From positions 1 to 39,517 of the forward strand of contig DASRJH010000134.1 of assembly GCA_035649575.1 (NCBI GenBank): a stretch of DNA of 39,517 nt, in the 5' to 3' direction. The stretch comes from DASVAL01 sp035649575. GTDB taxonomy: Bacteria > Planctomycetota > UBA1135 > UBA2386. This document shows positions 1-7,765 of this stretch, one piece after another. Numbering within the stretch: the first letter of the stretch is position 1; the number at the start of each line of letters is the position of its first letter. A program made the translations under genes and the position numbers. The notes under the pieces were generated by a model that saw nothing but the letters and a program-made list of their open reading frames with translations, was not told the DNA's origin and ran no database searches.

Positions 1-2832
1 CGTCCGCCCGTCGGCAGCGTGTACCGAGATATCGGGCGAGGAGCCCCCGCCGACTGCGAGCCGGCCGTCGGCGAGCCAGGTGGCGCTGACGCCACCTAGA
101 TGCACATGCATATGCAGTCCTGGTGCAGGCGCGGAGAACAGAGGCCTGCCGGTCGCAACGTCGTAGACGCGTGCGATGCCGCCGCTGGCCACGGCCAGCC
201 GCTGTCTGGTGTCGTCCAGGGCAAAGCCCCACCCTTGACCGCAGTCTCCGGTATCCAGGCTGCGGAGCTGCTGTCCGTGCAGGTCCCAGATCCTCGTGCC
301 GTCACTGGAGGTACTGAGGATCGAGCCATCGGCGAGCTTCGCGAGACCGGACACGCGGGAGCGGTGGCCGATCAGACGCGGCATGTCGGGGTCGATCACG
401 CTCCAGAGACGCGCCGTCATGTCCTGGCTGATCGAGACCATCTGGCGGCCGTCGGGCGACAGGGCCACGTGCGAACACAGATGCGTGTGCCCGACGCAGA
501 CTTGCACCTCGCGCAGCTCGTCGTCCAGCCGCAGCACGGCGTTGGCGAAGCAGGTGCCGAGGATCTGGTCGCCGGCAGCGAAGCGGAGCCACGGGGTGCG
601 ATCGAAGTTCCGGCGCTGAAGCAGTTCGCCGGTGCGGGACCACAGCCCGGCCACGCCGTTCGTCGAGCAGGCGAGGAGGCGCTCGCCATCGGCGGAGAAG
701 TCGGCTTGCATGACCATGCCGCCGAGTTCGATCTCGGTCTCGACCTGGCCGGTCGACAGCTCGAAGACACGCAGGTGGCCGTCGCCGCAGGCCGTCAGCA
801 GGCGGCTGCCATCCGGAGCGAAGGCGACCGAGTAGACGGCCCGCGGGTGCATCAGCGGGGGTACGGCCAGCGCGTGCGGGGCATCCGTGCGCCAGACCAG
901 GACCTGGGCCGGCGCGAGGCCGATGTCCAACCCCGCATCGGACTCGGCGCTCGCCAGCAGGGTGCTGTCGCGCGACCACGCGTGCCGCATCGGCGGGCCG
1001 CGGTGCAGGGTGAGCTCGGCGCCGACGCGTTCCCCAGTGGCAGGATCCCAGAACAGCACTCGGCGATCGGAACACCCGGTCGCGATCCGCCTGCCGTCAG
1101 GGGAGTAGTCCGCCCACACCACGCAGTGCAACTGCGGGTCGGTCCAGCCCACCTCTCCGTAACCGAGGCCGTGCGGCAGCGTGAACAGGCGCTGGCCCGA
1201 GCGGTCCCATACCGCGGCCGTGCCGTCCATCCCCGCGGTCAGCACACGGTCGCCGCTCGGCGAGAACACGGCGCCGTTGACCAAGCCCTCATGGAACATC
1301 ACTGCGACGCGCTGGCCCGCGCGATTCCACAAGCGCGCGCTACCGTCGTAGCACGCCGTCAGCACGAGGTCGCCCTGCGGCGAGAACTGGACGGCATTTC
1401 CCAACAATGCGGTCGGTAAGTGGTCGTGCTCTAGCCGAGCGGCCTCGTGGCTGCGAAGGGTCGCCGCGTAGAGAGCCGACAGCGTGTCGACATTCTGCTC
1501 CTTCTCGACTGCTTCGATCGCCGCTGCGAGGGATGGCACCGGGCCCATGCGGCCGTCGTTTGCGCGCAGCGCCAGCTCGACCGCGCGCGCCGAACCGAGC
1601 GCCGCCTCGCGCTGTTGCAGCGCATCGCCGCGCTGCTTCCACATCCAGGTGAGCACGCCGGCGGCGAGCAGCAGCCCGACGAGCAGCGTCGCGATCACCG
1701 GGTTGCGCTGCGCGAAGCGCTGCATGCGGACCAGCGGTCCCGGCCGCCGTGCGAGGATCGGCAGGCTCTCGCGCAGGCGCCGCAGGTCTTCGGCGAGATC
1801 CGCTGCGGTGCGGTAGCGATGGTCGGGGTCCCGGTCGAGCGCGGTCGCGAGCACGATCTCGAGATCGCGCGGCACCGCGCGGTTGTGGCGCGAGGCCCGC
1901 GACACGTCGCCGACGAGGATGCGCCGGTAGAGCGCTTCGCGCGTCGGCGCGCTGTACGGGGCCTGCAGCGTCACCGCTTCGTAGAGCGTCGCGCCGAGTG
2001 CGTAGACGTCGGTGCGCCGGTCCACGCTCAACCCCGCGACCAGCTCCGGCGCCATGTAGGCCGGCGTGCCGAGCCGATCGCCCGAGAGCGTCAGGTTCGG
2101 CGCGTCGGTGCCATCGTCGAACCGCGCGAGTCCGAAGTCGAGCAGCACCGGCTCGCCGCGCGTCGTAACCATCAGGTTGCCGGGCTTCACGTCGCGGTGC
2201 ACGAGACCCGCTTCGTGCGCGGTGTGCAGTGCTTGCGCGGCTTGCTCGAAGTAGCGCAGGATCGCCGGCAGCAAAGGCCCGTCATCGGTCAGCGCCACCA
2301 TGGTCTGGCTGCGCGCGCGGGCTTCGGCGAGGCACTCGGCCAGGTCGCGACCCGGGACGTAGCGCAAGGCGAGGAACGGCTGCTCGCCGTCGGTGCCGAC
2401 CTCGTAGATCGTGCAGATGCCCGGATGGTCGAGCCGCGACGCCGCGAGCGCCTCGCGCCGGAATCGCTCCCTGGCTTTGTCCGTGGCCGCGAGATCGCGA
2501 TGGATGACCTTCACCGCGACGCGGCGGCGGAGCTGCACGTGCTCGGCGAGATAGACGACACCCATGCCGCCGCTGCCGAGGTGCGCCAGGACCCGGTAGT
2601 CGCCGATCCGCTCGGGCAGCCGCGGGTCCACCGCGCCGGGCTCGTGCAGGAAGCCCACTTCGTCGAGCAACGCGAGCAGCTTGGCCGTGCGGCGCGCGTC
2701 GGGCGAGCCCCGCGCCTGCAGATCGGCGAACTGCGCGGACAGTCCGATGCCAGCGCGCAAGCATTCGAGCAGCAGCGCCTCGGCCTGGTTGGCGGGAGCA
2801 GGCGCGCCGTCTTCGTTCGCAGGGATCAACAT
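1..2832 (-). CDS. Membrane-anchored Ser/Thr protein kinase with WD40 repeats (C-terminus beyond window)
   Basis: A PknB-type kinase that phosphorylates Ser/Thr, probably anchored in the inner membrane. The ATG at 2832 opens a frame that runs uninterrupted to base 1, so 944 residues are visible and the end is missing. After an N-terminal region of about 75 residues come the glycine loop LGSGGMGVVYLAEH (near residue 83), VAVKVIHRD, catalytic HRDVKPGNL (HRD near 212), DFGLARF (near 232) and GTPAYMAPE. A single hydrophobic helix, NPVIATLLVGLLLAAGVLTW, lies near residues 370-390. The rest holds at least ten WD40-like blades (for example DGSARLWNRAG, DGTAAVWDRSG, DMTARLWSV), enough for more than one propeller. 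All catalytic motifs are intact. It is divergent from the ECF sigma gene at 2880, an arrangement known in planctomycetes, so the two may signal together. The ligand of the propellers is unknown. Confidence 0.95.
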   Translation of the reverse strand, partial: MLIPANEDGAPAPANQAEALLLECLRAGIGLSAQFADLQARGSPDARRTAKLLALLDEVGFLHEPGAVDPRLPERIGDYRVLAHLGSGGMGVVYLAEHVQLRRRVAVKVIHRDLAATDKARERFRREALAASRLDHPGICTIYEVGTDGEQPFLALRYVPGRDLAECLAEARARSQTMVALTDDGPLLPAILRYFEQAAQALHTAHEAGLVHRDVKPGNLMVTTRGEPVLLDFGLARFDDGTDAPNLTLSGDRLGTPAYMAPELVAGLSVDRRTDVYALGATLYEAVTLQAPYSAPTREALYRRILVGDVSRASRHNRAVPRDLEIVLATALDRDPDHRYRTAADLAEDLRRLRESLPILARRPGPLVRMQRFAQRNPVIATLLVGLLLAAGVLTWMWKQRGDALQQREAALGSARAVELALRANDGRMGPVPSLAAAIEAVEKEQNVDTLSALYAATLRSHEAARLEHDHLPTALLGNAVQFSPQGDLVLTACYDGSARLWNRAGQRVAVMFHEGLVNGAVFSPSGDRVLTAGMDGTAAVWDRSGQRLFTLPHGLGYGEVGWTDPQLHCVVWADYSPDGRRIATGCSDRRVLFWDPATGERVGAELTLHRGPPMRHAWSRDSTLLASAESDAGLDIGLAPAQVLVWRTDAPHALAVPPLMHPRAVYSVAFAPDGSRLLTACGDGHLRVFELSTGQVETEIELGGMVMQADFSADGERLLACSTNGVAGLWSRTGELLQRRNFDRTPWLRFAAGDQILGTCFANAVLRLDDELREVQVCVGHTHLCSHVALSPDGRQMVSISQDMTARLWSVIDPDMPRLIGHRSRVSGLAKLADGSILSTSSDGTRIWDLHGQQLRSLDTGDCGQGWGFALDDTRQRLAVASGGIARVYDVATGRPLFSAPAPGLHMHVHLGGVSATWLADGRLAVGGGSSPDISVHAADGRT

Positions 2833-2879
2833 GGCTGTCTCCGTGCTTTTGACGCCGCGATCGGCGATGATGCACCGTC
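2833..2879. promoter_or_regulatory. 47-bp divergent regulatory gap between kinase and ECF sigma genes
   Basis: Only 47 bp separate the two start codons, so both promoters must lie here or run into the coding regions. It contains a short inverted repeat, CGCCG-CGAT-CGGCG, at 2853-2866, which could be an operator or chance in GC-rich DNA. I see no clear -35/-10 pair. Confidence 0.4.
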
Positions 2880-3506
2880 ATGACCGTCGCCCCGGAAGGT
2901 GAACGTCACAGCGGGGATCTGTTGCAGGCATCGCAGGCCGGCGACGGCACCGCGCTCGCGACGCTGTTGCAGCAGCACCTGCCGGCGCTGCGCGCCTTCG
3001 CGCGCCTGCGCATGAGCCCGCTGCTGCGCGGCCGCGAGTCTTCGGACGACCTCGTGCAGTCGGCGTGCTGCGCGCTGGTCCGGTCGCTCGGGAGCTTCGA
3101 GTATCGCGGCGAGGAGGCGTTCCGCGGCTGGCTCTACACCGCCGTCGCCAACAAGGTGCTCGAGCACGAGCGCGATGCGCGCGCGCAGATCCGCGACGCG
3201 CGGCGCGAGGTGCAAGGCTCGGATACGGACCGCGACGCCGCGTTGTCCGGCGTCTACGCGCAGGTGCTGTCGCCCTCGCAAGAGCTGATCGCCGACGAAC
3301 GGTTGCGCGAGCTCGAGGCCGCCTTCGACGAGCTGCCGCCTCACTACCGCGAGGTGCTCACGCTGTCGCGCGTTGCGCGGATGTCGCGCGCCGCAATCGC
3401 GACACAGCTCGGCCGGACCGAGGACTCGGTGCGCAACCTGCTCACGAGGGCGCTCGCCGATCTGGCGCTCAGGCTCGAACAACTGAGGCGGGAATCGAGC
3501 GGGTGA
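2880..3506 (+). CDS. ECF-family RNA polymerase sigma factor
   Basis: A 208-residue sigma-70 factor of the extracytoplasmic-function class, which directs RNA polymerase to a specific regulon. Region 2 is seen in SSDDLVQSACCALVRSLGSFEYRGEEAFRGWLYT split around residues 54-85. Region 4 is seen in the ELPPHYREVLTLSRV and QLGRTEDSVRNLLTRAL helices, around residues 145-195. Its length is normal for a factor with only regions 2 and 4, with no C-terminal extension. No anti-sigma gene is adjacent. Instead it is divergent from the WD40 kinase, which matches the planctomycete ECF groups genetically linked to Ser/Thr kinases. Regulation by phosphorylation is therefore plausible but is an inference from gene order. 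The ATG at 2880 gives the expected N-terminus; its ribosome-binding site is weak. Confidence 0.93.
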   Translation: MTVAPEGERHSGDLLQASQAGDGTALATLLQQHLPALRAFARLRMSPLLRGRESSDDLVQSACCALVRSLGSFEYRGEEAFRGWLYTAVANKVLEHERDARAQIRDARREVQGSDTDRDAALSGVYAQVLSPSQELIADERLRELEAAFDELPPHYREVLTLSRVARMSRAAIATQLGRTEDSVRNLLTRALADLALRLEQLRRESSG

Positions 3507-3572
3507 TCGCGCGGCGTCGCTGTCCAGTGGTGGCTCGCGGTTCACCGACCGGCGCAGGAGTGCTGGTATCAC

Positions 3573-3586
3573 GGCGAGTACTCGCC
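3573..3586. repeat. 14-bp perfect palindrome GGCGAGTACTCGCC
   Basis: The sequence equals its own reverse complement. It lies 66 bp downstream of the sigma factor stop codon. With no loop it is more like a dimeric protein-binding site than a terminator. It may also be chance. Confidence 0.4.
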
Positions 3587-3708
3587 TCCACAATGCTGGC
3601 CGCCGCGGGAGATCTCGCAGTTTCCTGAACGGAATCGTGGGCGCTCAGGCGCGGCGCGGGATCCAGACGTCAAAAGGCCTCCGACGCCGGATACGACCCT
3701 GCATGGAT

Positions 3709-3789
3709 GGAACGACATGCTGCCCCTGTCGCGCGCATCATATCGCGGACACCCTGGCCGGTCGCTGCGAGGGTGGACAGGCCATTCAA
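3709..3789 (+). repeat. Imperfect direct repeat, copy A
   Basis: It begins with the 19 bases ggaacgacatgctgcccct, identical to 5620-5638, and ends with gccattca, also shared. Between these lie matching blocks such as cgcgcat, atcgcg and gtcgct with small differences. The two 81-bp copies flank the exported-protein gene 4034-5512 in the same orientation. Confidence 0.6.
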
Positions 3790-4033
3790 GCTGGTCTCGC
3801 CGAACGTCTGCGCGCGCAGCCCAATGACGGCGCCCGGTGGAACTATCAGGGATTGTGGAACGCGGGCAGGCGCTGGAGCGCGCAGCACTTGTGCGCGGCG
3901 GACCCGGGCTGCGAAGCGCGGACCGGGTGGAGCCGCCGAGATCCTGCGAGACTTCACGGCCGAGGCTGCATTGGGGAGGGTGCGTGCCGCGATGCCGCGG
4001 CCACATGACCATCCACCTTCCCCCAGCCGAGTC

Positions 4034-5512
4034 ATGAGCATCTACGCCCGCTGTGTCCCGCTGTTCTGCCTCGCACTAGCCGCCCACGCTCAGGTGCCGC
4101 GCGGCTGGGCTGTCGCCTCGAACTCCGCGGGCACGGCAACCCAGCTCGGGGGTCTGACGATGTTCCATCCGCTGGTGCCCGGCACGTCGGTGCCGATCAC
4201 CGGCGCGCTCCCTGCACAGATCACCGGCGCCGGGGTCGCATATCCATACAGCGCGGCCTCGGTGCTCGTGGACGACGCTGGCAACCTCGTCGTGGGCACG
4301 CACACGCCGGGCGCGTGTCTCGTGCATGTGTTCCTACTGACGCTGAACGGCAGCACGGTTGTCGCATCATCCGCTTACCAGCTCGGCCTCGCCACCCCCG
4401 TCGCGTTCACAGGCTGGATCTGCGGGTCCACCGACCAGATGGCGTGGGTCGGCCGCGACATCCTGGTCAGCAACCGCGAACCGATGTTGTCGGGCCCGCT
4501 CGCAAACGCCTCGCTCGGCTGGGTCCGGCCGCAGCTCGGACCGCCGGGCACGCCAGGCACCGTGGTGCCAATCATCACGACGACGGCCATGTTGGGCACC
4601 ACGAACGCGCTCGCGGTCGATCCGGATGGGCAGTTCGCGTATCTCGGCCGCTACTGGGGCACGGGCTCGGGCCCCTACACGTCGTTGATCTACAAGATCC
4701 CGCTGACCGGCACCGGTCCAGTCACGCCGACGCTGCTGGCCCTCGTGCCGGATGTGGTGGTGAACCTAGCGGTCCGCCCGGACGGATGCGTGATCGCCGC
4801 CGTCACGGGCAACGTGAACGCGCTGCACATCCTCGCTGGGGGCTCCGGCATGATAGCGGCGAGTTCGCCGATCCCGTGCCGGCCCAGCGCGCTGGCGCTG
4901 GACACGGCGACGGGCGACGTGCTGATCGGCGACGACACGAGTGGGCAGGTGCTGCGCGGCACGCCGGTCACCTACTGCGACTACTCGGCGCAAACGCTGA
5001 TCACGACCTGCCCCGTCCACATCGACGGGATTGCGATCCGGCCGGCGATGAACACATTCGGCGGCGGTAGTGGTCCGAATGCTCCGAGTTGGATCACGGT
5101 GGCCACCAACTTTGGTGGCGGCGTGGGATGGCGGCCCAATCCCGGCATTCCGACCCTTGGCAACGCCAGCTTCGGGCTCTCGGTCAGCACGGAGTCGCCG
5201 TGGATGCCCTTGTGCCTGTTCATGATCTCCCTGAGCCACAGCAATCCACCGATCCCACTGCCGACGCCCTTCTTCGTCGACTTGCTCCTGGATCCGGGAA
5301 CGGCGCAGTTGTTGTCGATCCAGACCGCTTTCTGGTACGGCTGGTCCTGGTGGGGTCCCCCTCCCTGCGTCTTTGCCGGCGCTGGCGCCACCGCGCCGCT
5401 GCCGATCCCGAACGTGCCAGCCCTCGCAGGCCTCGACCTGTTCGCGCAGGTCTTCGCGGTCGAGAACGGCGCATGGTCTGCATCCGCGGGCCTGCAGTTC
5501 ACGCTGTTCTGA
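4034..5512 (+). CDS. Exported beta-propeller-like protein of unknown function
   Basis: A 492-residue protein that starts with a short signal peptide, MSIYARCVPLFCLALAAHAQ, cleaved after AHA. This sets the start at 4034 although the frame is open further upstream. The mature part has repeated segments of the kind seen in six- or seven-bladed propellers: VDDAGNLVVGTH, VDPDGQFAYLGRYWG, VRPDGCVIAAV and LDTATGDVLIGDD. A C-terminal part of about 120 residues (PTLGNASFGLSVS ... VPALAGLDLFAQVFAVE ... SAGLQFTLF) looks like a separate beta-rich domain. From memory, planctomycete exported proteins often end in similar LAGLxLxxQ segments, perhaps a surface or secretion domain. No catalytic motif is visible. 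The gene is flanked by an 81-bp imperfect direct repeat. Function is unknown. Confidence 0.85.
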   Translation: MSIYARCVPLFCLALAAHAQVPRGWAVASNSAGTATQLGGLTMFHPLVPGTSVPITGALPAQITGAGVAYPYSAASVLVDDAGNLVVGTHTPGACLVHVFLLTLNGSTVVASSAYQLGLATPVAFTGWICGSTDQMAWVGRDILVSNREPMLSGPLANASLGWVRPQLGPPGTPGTVVPIITTTAMLGTTNALAVDPDGQFAYLGRYWGTGSGPYTSLIYKIPLTGTGPVTPTLLALVPDVVVNLAVRPDGCVIAAVTGNVNALHILAGGSGMIAASSPIPCRPSALALDTATGDVLIGDDTSGQVLRGTPVTYCDYSAQTLITTCPVHIDGIAIRPAMNTFGGGSGPNAPSWITVATNFGGGVGWRPNPGIPTLGNASFGLSVSTESPWMPLCLFMISLSHSNPPIPLPTPFFVDLLLDPGTAQLLSIQTAFWYGWSWWGPPPCVFAGAGATAPLPIPNVPALAGLDLFAQVFAVENGAWSASAGLQFTLF

Positions 5513-5619
5513 TCGTGTATCGCACCGCGAGCAGCGGGCTCACTATCGCGAAAGTGACGCTGTCGCCCATCGGAGCCACTTCGCGACGCGACGTGGTGGC
5601 AACGCAGCGCGCCTGGCTG

Positions 5620-5700
5620 GGAACGACATGCTGCCCCTCCCGCGCATTCCATCGCGCGCACCGATCGGCAGTCGCTCGCGAGCGTGCATGAGCCATTCAG
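5620..5700 (+). repeat. Imperfect direct repeat, copy B
   Basis: Second copy of the repeat at 3709-3789, sharing the first 19 bases exactly and the terminal agccattcag/gccattcaag. It occupies most of the gap between the convergent genes ending at 5512 and 5727. I see no terminal inverted repeats or transposase remnant. Confidence 0.6.
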
Positions 5701-5726
5701 CAGAGTGCGCCGCGGTGCTGCCCCAC

Positions 5727-6572
5727 TCAGCGGATGACGACGGGCTTGCCGAGCTTCGGCGGCTCGTTCGGACCAGCGTTCGAGGTGCCGGCGAAACGCA
5801 GCCACATCACGGTCGCCGTCGTGCGGTCCTGCGCCATCATCGTGACCCCGGGTCCGACGCGCAGCCGGAAAGCCTGGTCGCCCAGCGACCTCTTCGGCAA
5901 CATGGTGCGATCCTCGGGCAGCGCGCCGCGCACGAACTGCACGGCGAACAGCGCTTCTTCGGGACCCACCGCCACCGCTTCGCCGCGCAGCCGCAGGTTC
6001 GCCGCAGTCGGCGGCGGCGGCTTGTCTCCACCGGCGCGCGGCTCGGCGACGAACGGCACGAACGGCGTCGCGAGGACCTCGGGCAGGTTCAACAACACGC
6101 CCTTCGCCTTCACGACGTCCTTCATGAGCGCGGTGATCGCGACCATGTCCGTCTCCTGCGCCCGATTCGCCACGAGCCCATGTTTCCTGGCCAGCTCGAC
6201 CGGCATCACGAGCACCGTGCACATCACGTGCAGCCGCGGCAGCGACTGGCCTTGCATCTGGTCGATCAAGGACTGCACGAGGTCGACCACTTCCTTGTCA
6301 CCCTGCACCATCAACATCTGGTCGCCACCGCGACCGCCAACTCGCACGAGCGTTCTCGTGGCCTGCGGGCGCGCGCCTGCCTGGGCTTCCTTCTTCAACA
6401 CTGCATCGACGAGGCGCTGAAAACGCGTGATCGGCTGCACGTCGCCCGGCACGACTCCGGTCTTGTCCTCGAGCGCGGCAAGAGCTTCCTTGATCGGGAA
6501 GACCTGTTGCCGCTGTTGACCGGCCACCGTGCCGCAGCAACTCAGCAGCAACACGAGAGCGAGGCGAGCCAT
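5727..6572 (-). CDS. Exported protein, paralogue 1 of a tandem pair (possibly secretin N-domain-like)
   Basis: A 281-residue protein of unknown function. The ATG at 6572 gives the signal peptide MARLALVLLLSCCGTVAGQ; the frame is open further upstream but without protein character. The central part, VQGDKEVVDLVQSLIDQM followed by LHVMCTVLVMP, resembles the N-domains of secretins, where a short alpha/beta unit precedes a strand carrying a V-V-E-V-like motif. This is a weak fold-level guess. Shared with the next gene are LNLPE, ATPFVPFVAEP/Q, LPEDRT, AFRLRVG and WLRF-GTS. The two genes also share the 16 bases GTATCGTTAYGGAATG across their starts, which supports both start codons and a tandem duplication. 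The C-terminal half has no visible membrane segment and lacks the secretin pore signature, so it is not a complete secretin. Confidence 0.8.
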   Translation of the reverse strand: MARLALVLLLSCCGTVAGQQRQQVFPIKEALAALEDKTGVVPGDVQPITRFQRLVDAVLKKEAQAGARPQATRTLVRVGGRGGDQMLMVQGDKEVVDLVQSLIDQMQGQSLPRLHVMCTVLVMPVELARKHGLVANRAQETDMVAITALMKDVVKAKGVLLNLPEVLATPFVPFVAEPRAGGDKPPPPTAANLRLRGEAVAVGPEEALFAVQFVRGALPEDRTMLPKRSLGDQAFRLRVGPGVTMMAQDRTTATVMWLRFAGTSNAGPNEPPKLGKPVVIR

Positions 6573-6848
6573 TCCATAACGATACCGCGGTCGCGGTTGG
6601 CAATGGTCCGGCGCGCAGAGCCACCGACCCGGGCAGAAACCCGATCCACTGCGGCATCGCCGGGCACAGCGTGCAGCCAGGCGATCGTCCTCGTTGCAGC
6701 TATAGACACTTGCAACCGATTCGCAACCAACGGGCGAGCAGTGAACGCGCACCGCCGCGCGCCACACTGTCTGGAATGTCTCCAGTCTCGGAAAGGACCT
6801 GTCAGGGATGTCGCTGGGCTGGAGTGCCGGGGATGGTCGCGCGCTGCG

Positions 6849-7685
6849 TCAGCGGCCGCCGACCTTGTCGGCCTTGTCGGCCTTCGGCGCCTCGGTCGAG
6901 GTGCCGGTGAAGCGCAGCCACAGCACGGTCGCAGTCATGTCGTTCTTCGCCGTGATCGTGACTCCAGTGCCGACGCGCAGACGGAACGCCCGATCGGACA
7001 CGGCCGCCTCGGGCAACAAGGTGCGATCCTCTGGCAGGCTGCCGCGCACGAGCTGCACGCCGCACAGGACCTCCTCGGGACTCAGCGCCAGCACTTCGCC
7101 GCGAAGACGCAGATTCTCGTCGTCGTTCGGCGGCCGCTTGCCCTCCGCGGCGACGCATTGTTCGGCGACGAACGGCACGAACGGCGTCGCGATGGCCTCG
7201 GGCAGGTTCAGCAGCGTGCCCCTCTGCTTCACGACGTCCCGCATGAGCTTGGTCATCGCGGCCATGTCGGCCTCCTGCACCTCGATCGTCGAGAGCCCGT
7301 GAGACGCTGCGATCTCCGCTGGCATCACGAGCACCGTGCACGTCAGGTGGAACAGCGGCAGCGGCTCGCGGCGCATCTCGTCGAAGACCGACTGCACGAG
7401 ATCGAGCAGTTTCTTGTCGCCATGCACGAGCAGCACTGGTCTGCGTGGGCCGATCATTGCCTTCTGCAACACACCCTCCACGGCGTCCATGGCATCGCGC
7501 TGCAGCGCGTCCGTGAGGAGGCGTTCCAGGCGGTCCACCGGCTGCACGTCGCCGGGCACGGCCCCGACCTTGTCCTCGAGTGCACCGAGTGCGGCGCCGA
7601 CATCGAAGACCTGCTGCCGCCGCCCCTGGCCGGGCAGCGCGCCGCAGATGCCGAGCAAGGACACCAGTGCGCAGCAGAGCCTCAT
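6849..7685 (-). CDS. Exported protein, paralogue 2 of a tandem pair
   Basis: A 278-residue relative of the gene at 5727-6572, in the same orientation and 276 bp upstream of it. The signal peptide is MRLCCALVSLLGICGALPGQ, followed by RRQQVFDVGAALGALEDKVG, which mirrors RQQVFPIKEALAALEDKTG in the paralogue. The middle holds VHGDKKLLDLVQSVFDEM and FHLTCTVLVMPAEIA, then NLPEAIATPFVPFVAE, and the C-terminal part ends in ATVLWLRFTGTSTE and a short lysine/aspartate-rich tail (KADKADKVGGR). Similarity is end to end, with insertions around residues 60-75 and 175-190. Function is unknown; a periplasmic or cell-envelope location is inferred from the signal peptide. It is divergent from the 882-residue protein at 7766, with an 80-bp gap. 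Confidence 0.82.
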   Translation of the reverse strand: MRLCCALVSLLGICGALPGQGRRQQVFDVGAALGALEDKVGAVPGDVQPVDRLERLLTDALQRDAMDAVEGVLQKAMIGPRRPVLLVHGDKKLLDLVQSVFDEMRREPLPLFHLTCTVLVMPAEIAASHGLSTIEVQEADMAAMTKLMRDVVKQRGTLLNLPEAIATPFVPFVAEQCVAAEGKRPPNDDENLRLRGEVLALSPEEVLCGVQLVRGSLPEDRTLLPEAAVSDRAFRLRVGTGVTITAKNDMTATVLWLRFTGTSTEAPKADKADKVGGR

Positions 7686-7765
7686 TCCGTAACGATACTC
7701 CGGCGACCCCGGCGCGGACGCCGCGCCACGTTTTGGCTAGGATCCACGCCGCCACCGAGGATCGA

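Larger units (their letters stand above)
3507..4033. other. 527-bp intergenic region, non-coding as far as I can see
   Basis: No open frame here has a recognisable protein signature. The frame leading into the next gene stays open from 3707, but its translation is arginine- and alanine-rich with no family features, and a signal peptide begins only at 4034. The region contains a 14-bp perfect palindrome at 3573-3586 and one copy of an imperfect 81-bp direct repeat at 3709-3789. Promoters for the gene at 4034 should lie here; none is obvious. Confidence 0.6.

Noticed and set aside
100..2883. Long plus-strand open frames opposite the kinase
   Set aside because: They are Arg/Ala/Gly-rich antisense reading frames; the minus frame gives perfect kinase and WD40 motifs.
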